Shown piece by piece: positions 24,869-32,851 of a stretch of DNA of 64,000 nucleotides. Under the pieces are notes generated by a model, which was not told the DNA's origin, ran no database searches, and saw only the letters and a program-made list of their open reading frames with translations. The position numbers and the translations under genes were made by a program. The stretch spans positions 186,001 to 250,000 of the forward strand of contig JAEBDY010000011.1 of assembly GCA_049997955.1 (NCBI GenBank), read 5' to 3'. Within the stretch, counting starts at the first letter, position 1, and every line of letters begins with the position of its first letter. The stretch is from Umezawaea sp049997955. Lineage in GTDB: Bacteria > Actinomycetota > Actinomycetes > Mycobacteriales > Pseudonocardiaceae.

Positions 24869-26404
24869 TCACACGGGTCGGATCGACCACTGCTGGCAGG
24901 TGTTGCCGAGCCAGCTCCACTGGCGCACGTCGGTGCCGTCCGCCGTGCCGCAGTCGGCCACGTCGGCGACCTTCCCGGTGGCCTGGTTGACGATCCTCAC
25001 CCAGCCGCCGGTCGAGGTGTAGACCAGCCGGAAGCGCTGGCAGGTGTTGTTCAGCCAGCTCCACTGGCGGAGGTCGGCGCCGTCGGCGCTCGCGCAGTCG
25101 GCGACGTCGAGCACCTTGCCGGACGCGACGTTGACCAGCCTGCTGGTGTCGTCGGCCTGGTCCTCGACCCGCCACCTCTGGTTGGTCCCGCCGCCGCACG
25201 TCCACTGGCGGACGTTCGCGCCGTCCGCGGTGGACCCGCCGTCGAGGTCGAGGCACTTGCCGCTGTTGCGGTTGACCAGCTGGAAGGACGTCGGCGTCGT
25301 CGAGGTCTCGCCGGACGGAGCCGCCAGCACGGTCCCGTTCGCCTGCGGGACACCGAGGTTCGGGGTGCCGTCGGCGTTCCAGGTGAACTTCTGGGCGCGG
25401 GCGGTCCGCGCGTTGCCGCAGCCGCCGCTGGTGGAGGTGTTGGCGTGGTAGACGATCCAGCTCTCGGCGCCGTCCGGTGAGGTGAAGAACCCGTTGTGCC
25501 CCGGCCCGAAGACGCCCGCCGAGTCGGAGCGCTGGAACACCGGAGTGGACTTCTTGCTCCACGAGGACGCGGAGAGCGGGTTGCCACCGGTGTAGGTGAG
25601 CTGGCCCAGCTTGTAGTCGGGGGTGGCGCAGTAGCTGGCCGAGTACACGATGAACGTCTTCCCGCCGCGGTGCAGCGCGACCGGCCCCTCGTTGACCGGG
25701 GCGCCCTGGGTCTCCCACGACAGCGTGGGGCTGGAGATCACGCTGAACGTGCCGGAGGCCAACGTGTACGGGTTGCTCAGGGGAGCGATCACCAGGCTCT
25801 GGGTGCTGCCGTTCACCGAGCCGGAGCCGAGGAGGTAGAGCGAGCCGTTGAGGGAGAGCACGCTCGCGTCGATCAGCCAGCCGCCGGGGTCGAGGTTCGA
25901 CCCGGTGAGGATTCCCCGGTAGGTGAACGGTCCGAGCGGATCGGCGCCCGCGCTCTCCAGCACGTGCGTGCGCTGGGAGTCGCAGCAGGCCGCGCCGACC
26001 TGGCCCGCCGAGTAGTACAGGTACCAGCGGCCGTTGAACCGGTGCAGCTCCGGCGCCCAGATGTTCGTCCCGCGGGACGGGGTGGTGTCCTGCCAGACCT
26101 GGATGCCCGGAGCCGTCGCCAGCCCGGCCAGCGTCGGGGACTTGCGCGTCACCAGCGTGTTCGTGAAGGTCGTGGAGATCAGGTGGTAGTTGCCGTCGTG
26201 GAGGACCAGCCACGGATCGGCGCCCTTCTGGGACTTGACCGGGTTGGTGTAGGTGGTCGCGGCGGCCGCGATCGGGGGAGCGGTGGCCGTCGCCGGGGAA
26301 GCGGTGGCCGGGGCCGTCGCGAACGCGACGACCAAGCCGATCACCGCCGCGGTGAACCTCCTGGGGGAGCGGGAGCTGTGCGGACCTGGTGCGGAAGGGT
26401 GCAT
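24869..26404 (-). CDS. Secreted GH43 arabinanase-like enzyme with ricin-type CBM13
   Basis: A 511-residue exported GH43 protein. The signal region (about 15-50) precedes the propeller with YTNPVKSQKGADPWLVLHDG, TNIWAPELHRFNGRWYLYYS and NEGPVALHRGGKTFIVYSA, which supply the three acidic catalytic residues. The C-terminal 130 residues form a ricin-B/CBM13 trefoil with repeated QxW units (VRQWTCGGG, LRQWSWLNN, VRQWSWLGN). Probably acts on arabinan or arabinoxylan. A LacI-type operator lies 46 bases upstream and would control this gene and the following GH43 gene. Confidence 0.87.
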   Translation of the reverse strand: MHPSAPGPHSSRSPRRFTAAVIGLVVAFATAPATASPATATAPPIAAAATTYTNPVKSQKGADPWLVLHDGNYHLISTTFTNTLVTRKSPTLAGLATAPGIQVWQDTTPSRGTNIWAPELHRFNGRWYLYYSAGQVGAACCDSQRTHVLESAGADPLGPFTYRGILTGSNLDPGGWLIDASVLSLNGSLYLLGSGSVNGSTQSLVIAPLSNPYTLASGTFSVISSPTLSWETQGAPVNEGPVALHRGGKTFIVYSASYCATPDYKLGQLTYTGGNPLSASSWSKKSTPVFQRSDSAGVFGPGHNGFFTSPDGAESWIVYHANTSTSGGCGNARTARAQKFTWNADGTPNLGVPQANGTVLAAPSGETSTTPTSFQLVNRNSGKCLDLDGGSTADGANVRQWTCGGGTNQRWRVEDQADDTSRLVNVASGKVLDVADCASADGADLRQWSWLNNTCQRFRLVYTSTGGWVRIVNQATGKVADVADCGTADGTDVRQWSWLGNTCQQWSIRPV

Positions 26405-26449
26405 CGTCGAACCCACGCTTTCGGGCAGGGAGACCGAAGGACAGCACGA

Positions 26450-26463
26450 TGTGAGCGATAACA
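26450..26463. promoter_or_regulatory. LacI-type operator upstream of the two GH43 genes
   Basis: TGTGAGCGATAACA is an imperfect 14-base dyad matching the LacI/GalR operator style (TGTnAnC/GnTnACA). It lies 46 bases upstream of the GH43-CBM13 start. LacI-family repressors commonly control arabinan and xylan genes in actinomycetes. No LacI-family gene is present in this window, so the regulator must be elsewhere. Confidence 0.55.
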
Positions 26464-26739
26464 TTACGATGGTGAGCTGACCGTAGGATGCTCGCCGAAG
26501 GCAGGTCAAGGACCAGCTGGTCGCATGTTCACGTTCTCAGAGATCGCGTTCCGGTCAGGCTGTCGGGCCGAGCGGGAGGGTTCGACTCGATTCGACGGCC
26601 CGGCCCGCCAGGTGTTCGACGGTGTGGTCGGAACGGGCGAAGAAGCCGTCGGCGCGGAGCGCGACGTGGCCGTGCGCCCTCGCGATGTGCTGCTCCAGCG
26701 GCCACAGCGACCGCTCGGTGTCGAGTCCGCTCGCCGCCC

Positions 26740-26921
26740 GCGTTGACCGTGCTGGTCGGCAACGCCGGGGCCATGCCGGTCTCGCCGCTGGACGACCTGC
26801 GCGTCGACGACATGGTCGCCATGTCGTCGACGCGGTCGCGCGCGCCGTCGCCTTCGCGGTCGAGCAGCCGGACGACGTCGACGTGAACGAGATCGTCATC
26901 CGCCCCACGGCGCAGGCCTGA
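26740..26921 (+). pseudogene. Decayed short-chain dehydrogenase (SDR) fragment
   Basis: Two pieces of an SDR survive in different frames. LTVLVGNAGAMPVSPLDDLRVDDM (26743-26815) matches the NNAG motif region. From about 26823, a second frame reads DAVARAVAFAVEQPDDVDVN and NEIVIRPTAQA before a TGA at 26921, matching the family's C-terminal end. The whole catalytic YxxxK segment between them is gone, and so is the N-terminal glycine loop. The 335 bases before it show no recognised gene. The neighbours are CAZyme genes. Confidence 0.65.
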
Positions 26922-26923
26922 CG

Positions 26924-28330
26924 TCAGCGCGGCGTGCAGGTCAGCCCGGACACGGGTTGGTCCACTCCGGACACGATCGAACCCCAGCCGGTGGACGCGC
27001 CGGGCGCCAGCGAGCCGTTGTAGCCCTGGTTGACCGCCACGACCTTGCCGCCCGACTGGTCGACCACGGCGTTCCACGGGTTGTCGAACCGCTGGCGGCC
27101 CGTGACCGAGAAGGACGTGCTCCACCCGGTGAGCGCCTTCGGGCCGGTGTTGCGGACCGTGACCTCCACCAGGTGGGCGCCGGGCCACGCGTTGACGACC
27201 TTGTACGTCGCCGTGCACCCCGGCGCCGGGGGCGGTGTCGTGGTCGGTTCGGTGGTGGTCGTCGGGGGAGCCGCGGTGGTGGTGGTCGTGGTCGCGGTGG
27301 TCGTCGTGGGCGGCGGGGAATCCGTCGTCGTCATCGGGGGCGCGGTCGTCCAGGAGTCCGACGAGGACGGGTCGTCCGTGCTGTAGTCGACCTTCGTGTA
27401 CACCTCGGCGCACTTGGCCGCGCACGCGGCGGGCAGGCCGAAGCGGTAGACCCGGCCCTGGTGCACCAGTTCGTCCGAGGCATCGCGCACCCGGACCCGG
27501 TAGCCCGCGCCGCCGTCGCCGACGGGGCCGATGACGAAGGCCTGCCCCATGTCGCCGTTGGGCAGGGCCTGCCGCCACGTGCCGTCCGGGCCCTGGTACT
27601 CCACGCCGTGGATGCCGTTGGGCAGGTGCGAGACCGCGAGGACCGGGCTGGGGGCCTGCGAGTCGCGCAGGAGCCCCAGCTTCAGGTCGCCGCGGTAGTT
27701 CGGGGTGGCCACGTAGGACCACGACACGTTCCGGTTGTTCCAGTGGCCGGGGTCGATGTGGCCGACGGCCAAGCCGCCCTTGGTGAACCTCGTCAGCGAG
27801 ATCGTGGACAGTCCCAGGTGGTCCGGGTCGTCGCGGCACCAGGCCGTGGCGTCCGCGCAGCCGTCGGCCACCACCATCGTCAGGGTGGCGCCGTTGTAGT
27901 CGTCGCCGACCCAGGAACCCCCGCGGCAGAACGGTTTCCCCGGCGCGCCGTCGTTGACGCCGGTGCAGTAGTCGCCGATGGTGACCTGGACGTACCTGCC
28001 GCAGTTGCGGCCGTTCTCCCACCGGCCGATCCGGTGGGACTCCGACGCGGGCAGCGGCCTCTCGTAGGCGGCGTAGTCGCCGGGGGTGTCGAACACGTTG
28101 AGCGACACGAAGTCCTGCGAGTCCAGTGCCTGCTGGGGGAGCCCGCAGCCGCCATAGGGGGAGTCGAACCCGGAGAAGTGGGTCGCGTTGCCCTTCTGCG
28201 ACGTGGTGCTCTGCGCGTCGCCGGTGGACACGAGGGCCGCGGTGACCACGACGGCGACGGCGGCCAGCGCCGTCCCGGCGAGCGCCGCCTTGCGCGTGGA
28301 ACGTCTGTGAGGTCGGTCCGGGGTGGTCAC
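26924..28330 (-). CDS. Secreted bacterial expansin-like protein with C-terminal CBM2
   Basis: A 468-residue exported protein. The signal segment (about 10-40) is followed by an expansin D1 double-psi barrel: GNATHFSGFDSPYGGCGLPQ and DGCADATAWCRDDPDHLGLS with the conserved Asp. A D2/CBM63-like domain follows (VSWSYVATPNYRGDLKLGL, GPDGTWRQALPNGDMGQAF). A Thr/Pro-rich linker leads to CBM2 (about 370-468). Expansins loosen cellulose without hydrolysis, helping the neighbouring xylanases and esterase. GTG 28330 has SD GAGAGG. A perfect palindrome lies 57 bases upstream. Confidence 0.85.
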   Translation of the reverse strand: MTTPDRPHRRSTRKAALAGTALAAVAVVVTAALVSTGDAQSTTSQKGNATHFSGFDSPYGGCGLPQQALDSQDFVSLNVFDTPGDYAAYERPLPASESHRIGRWENGRNCGRYVQVTIGDYCTGVNDGAPGKPFCRGGSWVGDDYNGATLTMVVADGCADATAWCRDDPDHLGLSTISLTRFTKGGLAVGHIDPGHWNNRNVSWSYVATPNYRGDLKLGLLRDSQAPSPVLAVSHLPNGIHGVEYQGPDGTWRQALPNGDMGQAFVIGPVGDGGAGYRVRVRDASDELVHQGRVYRFGLPAACAAKCAEVYTKVDYSTDDPSSSDSWTTAPPMTTTDSPPPTTTTATTTTTTAAPPTTTTEPTTTPPPAPGCTATYKVVNAWPGAHLVEVTVRNTGPKALTGWSTSFSVTGRQRFDNPWNAVVDQSGGKVVAVNQGYNGSLAPGASTGWGSIVSGVDQPVSGLTCTPR

Positions 28331-28386
28331 TTCGCCCTCTCGCGCGAACCGGCGCGCGTGGCGGATCCGGCTCTGCTGATGATCGA

Positions 28387-28400
28387 CTGAGCGCGCTCAG
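28387..28400. promoter_or_regulatory. Perfect 14-base palindrome upstream of the expansin gene
   Basis: CTGAGCGCGCTCAG is a perfect dyad with a central CG, the style of LacI-family operators such as the CebR box (TGGGAGCGCTCCCA). It lies 57 bases upstream of the expansin start and about 230 bases from the divergent esterase start. Confidence 0.5.
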
Positions 28401-28460
28401 ACTTCTCATCGACGCGCTCGATGTCAAGGAACTTCGCGCGGCAGTCGGCCCAGTGCGCTC

Positions 28461-28490
28461 TAAACTTTCGTCATCTATGAGAAAGTTTCG
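28461..28490. promoter_or_regulatory. Paired TAAACTTTCG / GAAAGTTTCG elements upstream of the CE1 esterase
   Basis: TAAACTTTCG (28461-28470) and GAAAGTTTCG (28481-28490) each fit the CGAAA-N-TTTCG xylanase-promoter motif. They also form one larger dyad with perfect 8-base arms, AAACTTTC and GAAAGTTT, separated by 11 bases. The pair lies about 145 bases upstream of the esterase start. Confidence 0.45.
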
Positions 28491-28632
28491 AACACCGTCG
28501 AATGGTCAATCGACTGTTTAGCCTGATCAGCTATCCAAATGAGACTCGAAACCACCCGAAACTACGCGTCTGAAGAGTGGAATCAGACGTACGGTGAAGC
28601 CGCCCCTGGCCGCCATCCTTCAAGGAGGAAGG

Positions 28633-29961
28633 ATGCACCTCAGCACATCTCCACCCCCTGCCCGCCACCGCGGTGTCGTGGCGAGAACGCTCGGAGTCGT
28701 CGTCGCCGCGCTGGCGGCGGTGCTCGCCGTGCTCGTCGCACCGCAGGCTTCGGCCGCGACCCTGACCGAGGTGACCGGGTTCGGCACGAACCCGAGCAAC
28801 CTGCGCATGCACATCTACGTGCCCGACCGGCTGGCCGCGAAGCCACCGGTGCTGCTCGCGGTGCACTACTGCACCGGCACGGGACCGGCGTTCTACTCGG
28901 GCACCGAGTACGCGCGACTGGCCGACCAGTACGGGTTCATCGTGGTCTACCCGTCCGCCACCCGCAGCGGGCAGTGCTTCGACGTGTCGTCGCCGCAGGC
29001 GCTCAAGCGCGACGGCGGCAGCGACCCCGTCGGGCTGATGTCGATGGTGCGCTACACCTTGCAGCGCTACAACGGCGACGCCGCACGGGTTTTCGTCACC
29101 GGCGTCTCGTCCGGCGCGATGACCACCAACGTCATGCTGGCGAACTACCCGGACGTCTTCCAGGCGGGCTCGGCGTTCGCCGGTGTGCCGGACGGGTGCT
29201 TCGCTACCACGGACGGATCGGGCTGGAACAGCGCGTGCGCCAACGGGACCGTGCTGAAGACCCCGCAGCAGTGGGGCGACATCGCCCGGTCCGCGTACCC
29301 CGGATACTCGGGTCCGCGACCGCGGATGCAGCTCTGGCACGGCACCGCGGACGACACCCTGCGCTACCCGAACTTCGGCGAGGAGATCGACCAGTGGACG
29401 AACGTCCACGGCGTGTCCACCACGCCGACGTCCACCGACAGCCCGCAGTCGGGCTGGATCCGCACCCGCTACGGGACCGGGGTGGAGGCCATCTCCCTGC
29501 AGGGCGTCGGCCACAACGTGTACGCGTCCGGCATGGGGCTGCGGGTGATCCAGTTCTTCGGTCTTGACCAGGATGGACCGACGACCACCACGACCACGAC
29601 CACGACGACCACTACTACGACCACGTCGAACCCGCCCGCGGGCGCGTGCCGGGTCGGGTACACCACCAACGCGTGGAACACCGGCCTGACCGCGTCCATC
29701 ACGATCACGAACACCGGCGGCAGCGCCGTGAACGGCGGCTGGACGCTCGCGTTCACGCTGCCCGACGGGCAGGCGATCACGTCCGGCTGGAACGCGACCT
29801 ACTCGCCGAGCAGCGGAGCCGTGACCGCGAAGAACGTCTCCTACAACGGGACCATCGCCGCGGGCGCGTCCACCGGCATCGGCCTGCAGGCCACGCACGG
29901 CGGCAACACCGCGGCGCCGACCGCGTTCACGTTGAACGGAGCCGCCTGCACGATCGCGTGA
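28633..29961 (+). CDS. Secreted CE1/PHB-depolymerase-family esterase with C-terminal CBM2
   Basis: A 442-residue exported alpha/beta hydrolase, probably an acetylxylan or feruloyl esterase. A signal peptide (about 1-42, ending APQASAA) precedes the CE1 domain: nucleophile Ser in FVTGVSSGAMTTN, Asp in HGTADDTL and His in QGVGHNVY. The oxyanion region is LAVHYCTGTG. A 15-residue Thr run links to a CBM2 (about 345-442). ATG 28633 has a textbook SD, AAGGAGG. It is divergent from the expansin gene. Annotation pipelines often call this family PHB depolymerase, but the CBM2 and context favour xylan. Confidence 0.88.
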   Translation: MHLSTSPPPARHRGVVARTLGVVVAALAAVLAVLVAPQASAATLTEVTGFGTNPSNLRMHIYVPDRLAAKPPVLLAVHYCTGTGPAFYSGTEYARLADQYGFIVVYPSATRSGQCFDVSSPQALKRDGGSDPVGLMSMVRYTLQRYNGDAARVFVTGVSSGAMTTNVMLANYPDVFQAGSAFAGVPDGCFATTDGSGWNSACANGTVLKTPQQWGDIARSAYPGYSGPRPRMQLWHGTADDTLRYPNFGEEIDQWTNVHGVSTTPTSTDSPQSGWIRTRYGTGVEAISLQGVGHNVYASGMGLRVIQFFGLDQDGPTTTTTTTTTTTTTTTSNPPAGACRVGYTTNAWNTGLTASITITNTGGSAVNGGWTLAFTLPDGQAITSGWNATYSPSSGAVTAKNVSYNGTIAAGASTGIGLQATHGGNTAAPTAFTLNGAACTIA

Positions 29962-29966
29962 CGGAG

Positions 29967-30083
29967 GGAGCGGAGGTCCAGCGGGCCTCCGCTCCCCTCC
30001 GCGCGGCGGAGGGGTTCCAGCGCGCGAACCCGCCTTGGACGGAGCTGCCTCCCTTCGCTCCCCTCAGGTGAGCGAAGGGAGGC
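29967..30083. repeat. Three consecutive strong hairpins with a repeated TCCAGCG motif
   Basis: Hairpin 1 pairs GGAGCGGAGG (29967-29976) with CCTCCGCTCC (29986-29995). Hairpin 2 pairs CCCCTCCGC (29994-30002) with GCGGAGGGG (30006-30014). Hairpin 3 has 14-base perfect arms, GCCTCCCTTCGCTC (30047-30060) and GAGCGAAGGGAGGC (30070-30083). TCCAGCG recurs at 29977, 30016 and 30090, in or just after a hairpin. The array lies between convergent genes and can terminate the esterase transcript. Confidence 0.65.
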
Positions 30084-30191
30084 AAGGGTTCCAGCGCACG
30101 GGCCCAGCTGGAACGGACCGCCTCCCCCTCGTGGGAGCGCAGGAGCTGCCTGCTGCCCTTCCCTCGGGCGATCCCCAGTGGGCCAGGGGTT

Positions 30192-31049
30192 CTAGTCCTC
30201 GTCGGTTCCGATCTCCAGCACGCCGATCGGGTGTGCGGCGGGGAGGACCGCGTGGCACCTCAGCGCGTGCTCGTGCAGCGCTCGGCCCAGTTCGCGCGCG
30301 TCGGCGGCGGTGCCGCCCGCCCGCGTCCAGCCGTCCCAGGCCAGGTCGTCGGTCACCTGCTCGACACCGGCCAGCAGGTCGCGGCCAGCCTCGCTGATCC
30401 CGTCCTCCGCGAGCAGCAGGCCGCGGGACAGCAACCGGTCCGCCGCGGCCGACCACTCGTCGTCGGTCCAGCCGCGCGCGGTCTGCACGACCTGCCGGTC
30501 GAGGTCGGACGCGGCCCGCAGCACCAACGACTCGACGCCGGTCAGGCCCGCCGTCACGAGGGCCGCGACGTGGCCGTCGCCCCGGTGCTCGCGCAGGGTC
30601 GTGGTGGCCTGCCACAGCCGTTGACGCGGATCGTCGGGACGGGGGAGCGCGGCGTTCGCGGCCGCCAGCACCCGGCCGTCGCACGGCAGGGCCGACGCCA
30701 CCGCCCACAGGTCGTCCGCGAGCCGGTCGTCGAGGTCCGGCAGGAGTTCCGCCAGCGCCCGGCCGACCCCCTCCAGCCGGGCGGCCAGCGCCTCCTCGGG
30801 GGTGGCCAACCCCCAGATCGCGGGCAGCGCCCGTGCGGTCATCGCGGTGGAGAAGCCGAAGAACGACGCGCGCACCGCGGCCTCGTCCACGGGCCCCAGC
30901 GGCGCCGCCCGCTGGGCGAAGTAGCCGCGCCAGAAGCCGCGCAGGCCCACCTCCTCCAGCGCGGCCAACGCCTTCGGGTGGAAGTAGACGACCGCGTGCA
31001 CCGACTCGTACCGCGCCCACAGCCACCGCGCCCGCGCTTCGTCCGCCAC
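30192..31049 (-). CDS. SCO6745/SalK-family helical protein
   Basis: A 285-residue, mostly helical soluble protein with the pattern of the actinobacterial SCO6745 family (SalK-like): RYESVHAVVYFHPKALAALEEVGL at the start, AIWGLATPEEALAARLEGVG centrally, and a C-terminal winged-helix-like part (GWTDDEWSAAADRLLSRGLL). Family members are usually labelled as putative regulators but lack firm function. The GTG start at 31049 lies ten bases after the LysR gene's 3' end; both read on the minus strand and may be co-transcribed. Confidence 0.75.
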   Translation of the reverse strand: MADEARARWLWARYESVHAVVYFHPKALAALEEVGLRGFWRGYFAQRAAPLGPVDEAAVRASFFGFSTAMTARALPAIWGLATPEEALAARLEGVGRALAELLPDLDDRLADDLWAVASALPCDGRVLAAANAALPRPDDPRQRLWQATTTLREHRGDGHVAALVTAGLTGVESLVLRAASDLDRQVVQTARGWTDDEWSAAADRLLSRGLLLAEDGISEAGRDLLAGVEQVTDDLAWDGWTRAGGTAADARELGRALHEHALRCHAVLPAAHPIGVLEIGTDED

Positions 31050-31059
31050 CCCGCCGAGG

Positions 31060-31956
31060 CTAGGGGAGCGCGCGCAGCACGGCGAGGGCGTGGGTGCGCA
31101 GCCACACGTGCGCGTGGTCGCCGTCGTAGCGCTGGTGCCAGGCGAGGTACATCGGCACGTCCGGCAGGGCGACGGGCAGCGGCAGGGTGACGAGGCCGAG
31201 GTCTTCGGCCAGCGGCCTGCTCACGCGTTCGGCGACGGCGGTGACGAAGTCCCCCCGGCGCACCAGTTGCAGTGCCGCGAGCGTGGTGGGGGCGGCGGCG
31301 ACGACCGTGCGCCGCAGACCGCGGTCCTCCAGCGCGTCGTCCACGGGGTCCCGCAGCCTGCCGCGCCGTGACACGGTGATGTGCTCAGCCGCCGCGTACG
31401 CCTCCGGGGTGAGCGGCCCGGCGGTCAGCGGGTGGCCCGCGCGCAGCACGACGACCACGCGGTCGTGGCCGACGACCTCCCGGCTGATCTCCGGCAGTTC
31501 GGGTTCGGTGGAACTCGCCTCCAGGTCGACGTGGCCGCGGCGCAGGTCGTCGGTGTCGGAGGTGGGCTCGACCAGGAACCGCAGGCGCACGCCCGGCGCC
31601 TGGGAGCGCACCACCGCCAAGAGGTCCGCGCCGACCGCAGTGGTGATGGAGTCGTGCCACCGCAGGGTGAAGACGCGGTTGAGCGTCGCGAGGTCCACCG
31701 CGCGCTCGGGGGACAGCACGGACTGGACCTGGTGGACGAGCGCGTGCACCTGCTCGCGGATCGCCGTCGCGTGCGGTGTCGGGGTCATCGTCCGGCCCGT
31801 GCGCACCAGGATCTGGTCCCCGGTCGCCCGGCGGATGCGCCCCAGCGTGCGGCTCATCGCAGGAGCGGACAGGTGCAGGCGGTCGGCGGCGCCGGTGACG
31901 CTGCCCTCCTCCAGCAGTGCGTCCAGTGCGGTGAGCAGGTTCAAATCCAGTTGCAT
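31060..31956 (-). CDS. LysR-family transcriptional regulator
   Basis: A 298-residue LysR protein starting MQLDLNLLTALDALLEEGSV, with HTH helix APAMSRTLGRIRRATGD and a substrate-binding domain to the C-terminus (VRLRFLVEPTSDTDDLRRGHVDLEASSTEPEL). The start ATG 31956 lies 95 bases from the divergent IMPase-like gene, with AT-richer sequence between. By the usual LysR logic it regulates the IMPase-like/NAD(P)-binding pair and itself. Effector unknown. Confidence 0.92.
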   Translation of the reverse strand: MQLDLNLLTALDALLEEGSVTGAADRLHLSAPAMSRTLGRIRRATGDQILVRTGRTMTPTPHATAIREQVHALVHQVQSVLSPERAVDLATLNRVFTLRWHDSITTAVGADLLAVVRSQAPGVRLRFLVEPTSDTDDLRRGHVDLEASSTEPELPEISREVVGHDRVVVVLRAGHPLTAGPLTPEAYAAAEHITVSRRGRLRDPVDDALEDRGLRRTVVAAAPTTLAALQLVRRGDFVTAVAERVSRPLAEDLGLVTLPLPVALPDVPMYLAWHQRYDGDHAHVWLRTHALAVLRALP

Positions 31957-32050
31957 GGGGGTAAATCTAACATGAGCAAGGATGCACTGGACGTTGTGTC
32001 CCGTTGCTTCTAGGTTCATGGTGATCCCAGCGAACGGAACGAGGAAAACC

Positions 32051-32851
32051 ATGTCTCCCAAGGACGACGCGCTGCTGACCGAGGTTGTCTCCATCGTGGA
32101 GGCGGCGGGTGCTCTGCTCCAGAAGCGCTTCACCACCGCACCACCTCGGCTGGACACGTTCGAGGAGATCGTCGCGGCGATCGACGCGAACGACACGGCG
32201 GTGCTGGACGTCCTGCGCGAGCCGCTGCTCGCCGCCAGGCCCGGCTCCGGGTGGGTGGAGGACGAACTCGCGGGCGGACAGCTGCCGCCGGGCGAGTGGT
32301 GGGTCACCGACCCCGCCGAGGGCAACATCAACCACATCCACGGCCTCACCGACTGGTGCGTGACCGCCACCCTCGTCCGCGACGGCGTGCCGGTGCTCAC
32401 GGTGGTGCACCTCCCGCTGGTGGGCACCACGTACACCGCGGTGGCGGGCGGCGGGGCCCGCCAGGACGGGGCGCCGCTGCGCCCGTCGGCGAAGACGTCG
32501 CCGCGGGGAGCCCTGGTCGGCACGGGGCAGGCGCGGCCGGGGGAGAGCGCCGAGACGTACCGCCGCATCGGCGAGTCCGTGACCGCGATGCTGGTCGCCG
32601 AGAGCGTGCTGCGGGTCTCGGTGCCCGCGACGCTCCAGCTGATCCACGTCGCGGCGGGCCGGATGGACGCCTTCTGGCAGTTCAGCGACGTCCGTTCCGG
32701 ACTGGTCGCGGGCGCGCTGCTGGTGTCCGAGGCAGGCGGGGTGCTCACCGACCTCCACGGCGCGCCGTGGAGCCTGGCGAGCGCGGACCTGCTCGCCGCC
32801 GCTCCCGGTCTGCACGGCGTGGTCGTCGACGCCCTGGCCGGTGTCCGGTGA
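32051..32851 (+). CDS. Inositol monophosphatase-family protein with altered metal site
   Basis: A 266-residue member of the IMPase/CysQ/FBPase fold. Recognisable elements are WVEDELAGG (metal loop 1), WVTDPAEGNINHIHGL (family motif normally DPxDGTxNF) and DVRSGLVAGALLVSEAGG (normally WDxAAG). The second metal-binding Asp is Glu and the terminal WD is SD, so activity on classic substrates is uncertain. ATG 32051 follows GAGGAAAACC. Its stop overlaps the next gene's GTG (GTGA), indicating coupled translation with an NAD(P)-binding protein. Confidence 0.82.
   Translation: MSPKDDALLTEVVSIVEAAGALLQKRFTTAPPRLDTFEEIVAAIDANDTAVLDVLREPLLAARPGSGWVEDELAGGQLPPGEWWVTDPAEGNINHIHGLTDWCVTATLVRDGVPVLTVVHLPLVGTTYTAVAGGGARQDGAPLRPSAKTSPRGALVGTGQARPGESAETYRRIGESVTAMLVAESVLRVSVPATLQLIHVAAGRMDAFWQFSDVRSGLVAGALLVSEAGGVLTDLHGAPWSLASADLLAAAPGLHGVVVDALAGVR

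Noticed and set aside
26555..26908. Minus-strand frame with EQHIARAHGHVALRADGFFA considered as a gene
   Set aside because: It has no SD, no family I recognise and overlaps the SDR remnant. It may be another fragment but cannot be supported.
22919..29780. Poly-valine or poly-histidine frames over threonine linkers
   Set aside because: They are shifted or reverse readings of ACC/ACG codon runs in CBM2 linkers. Mixed codons and intact flanking domains show the threonine frame is the real one.
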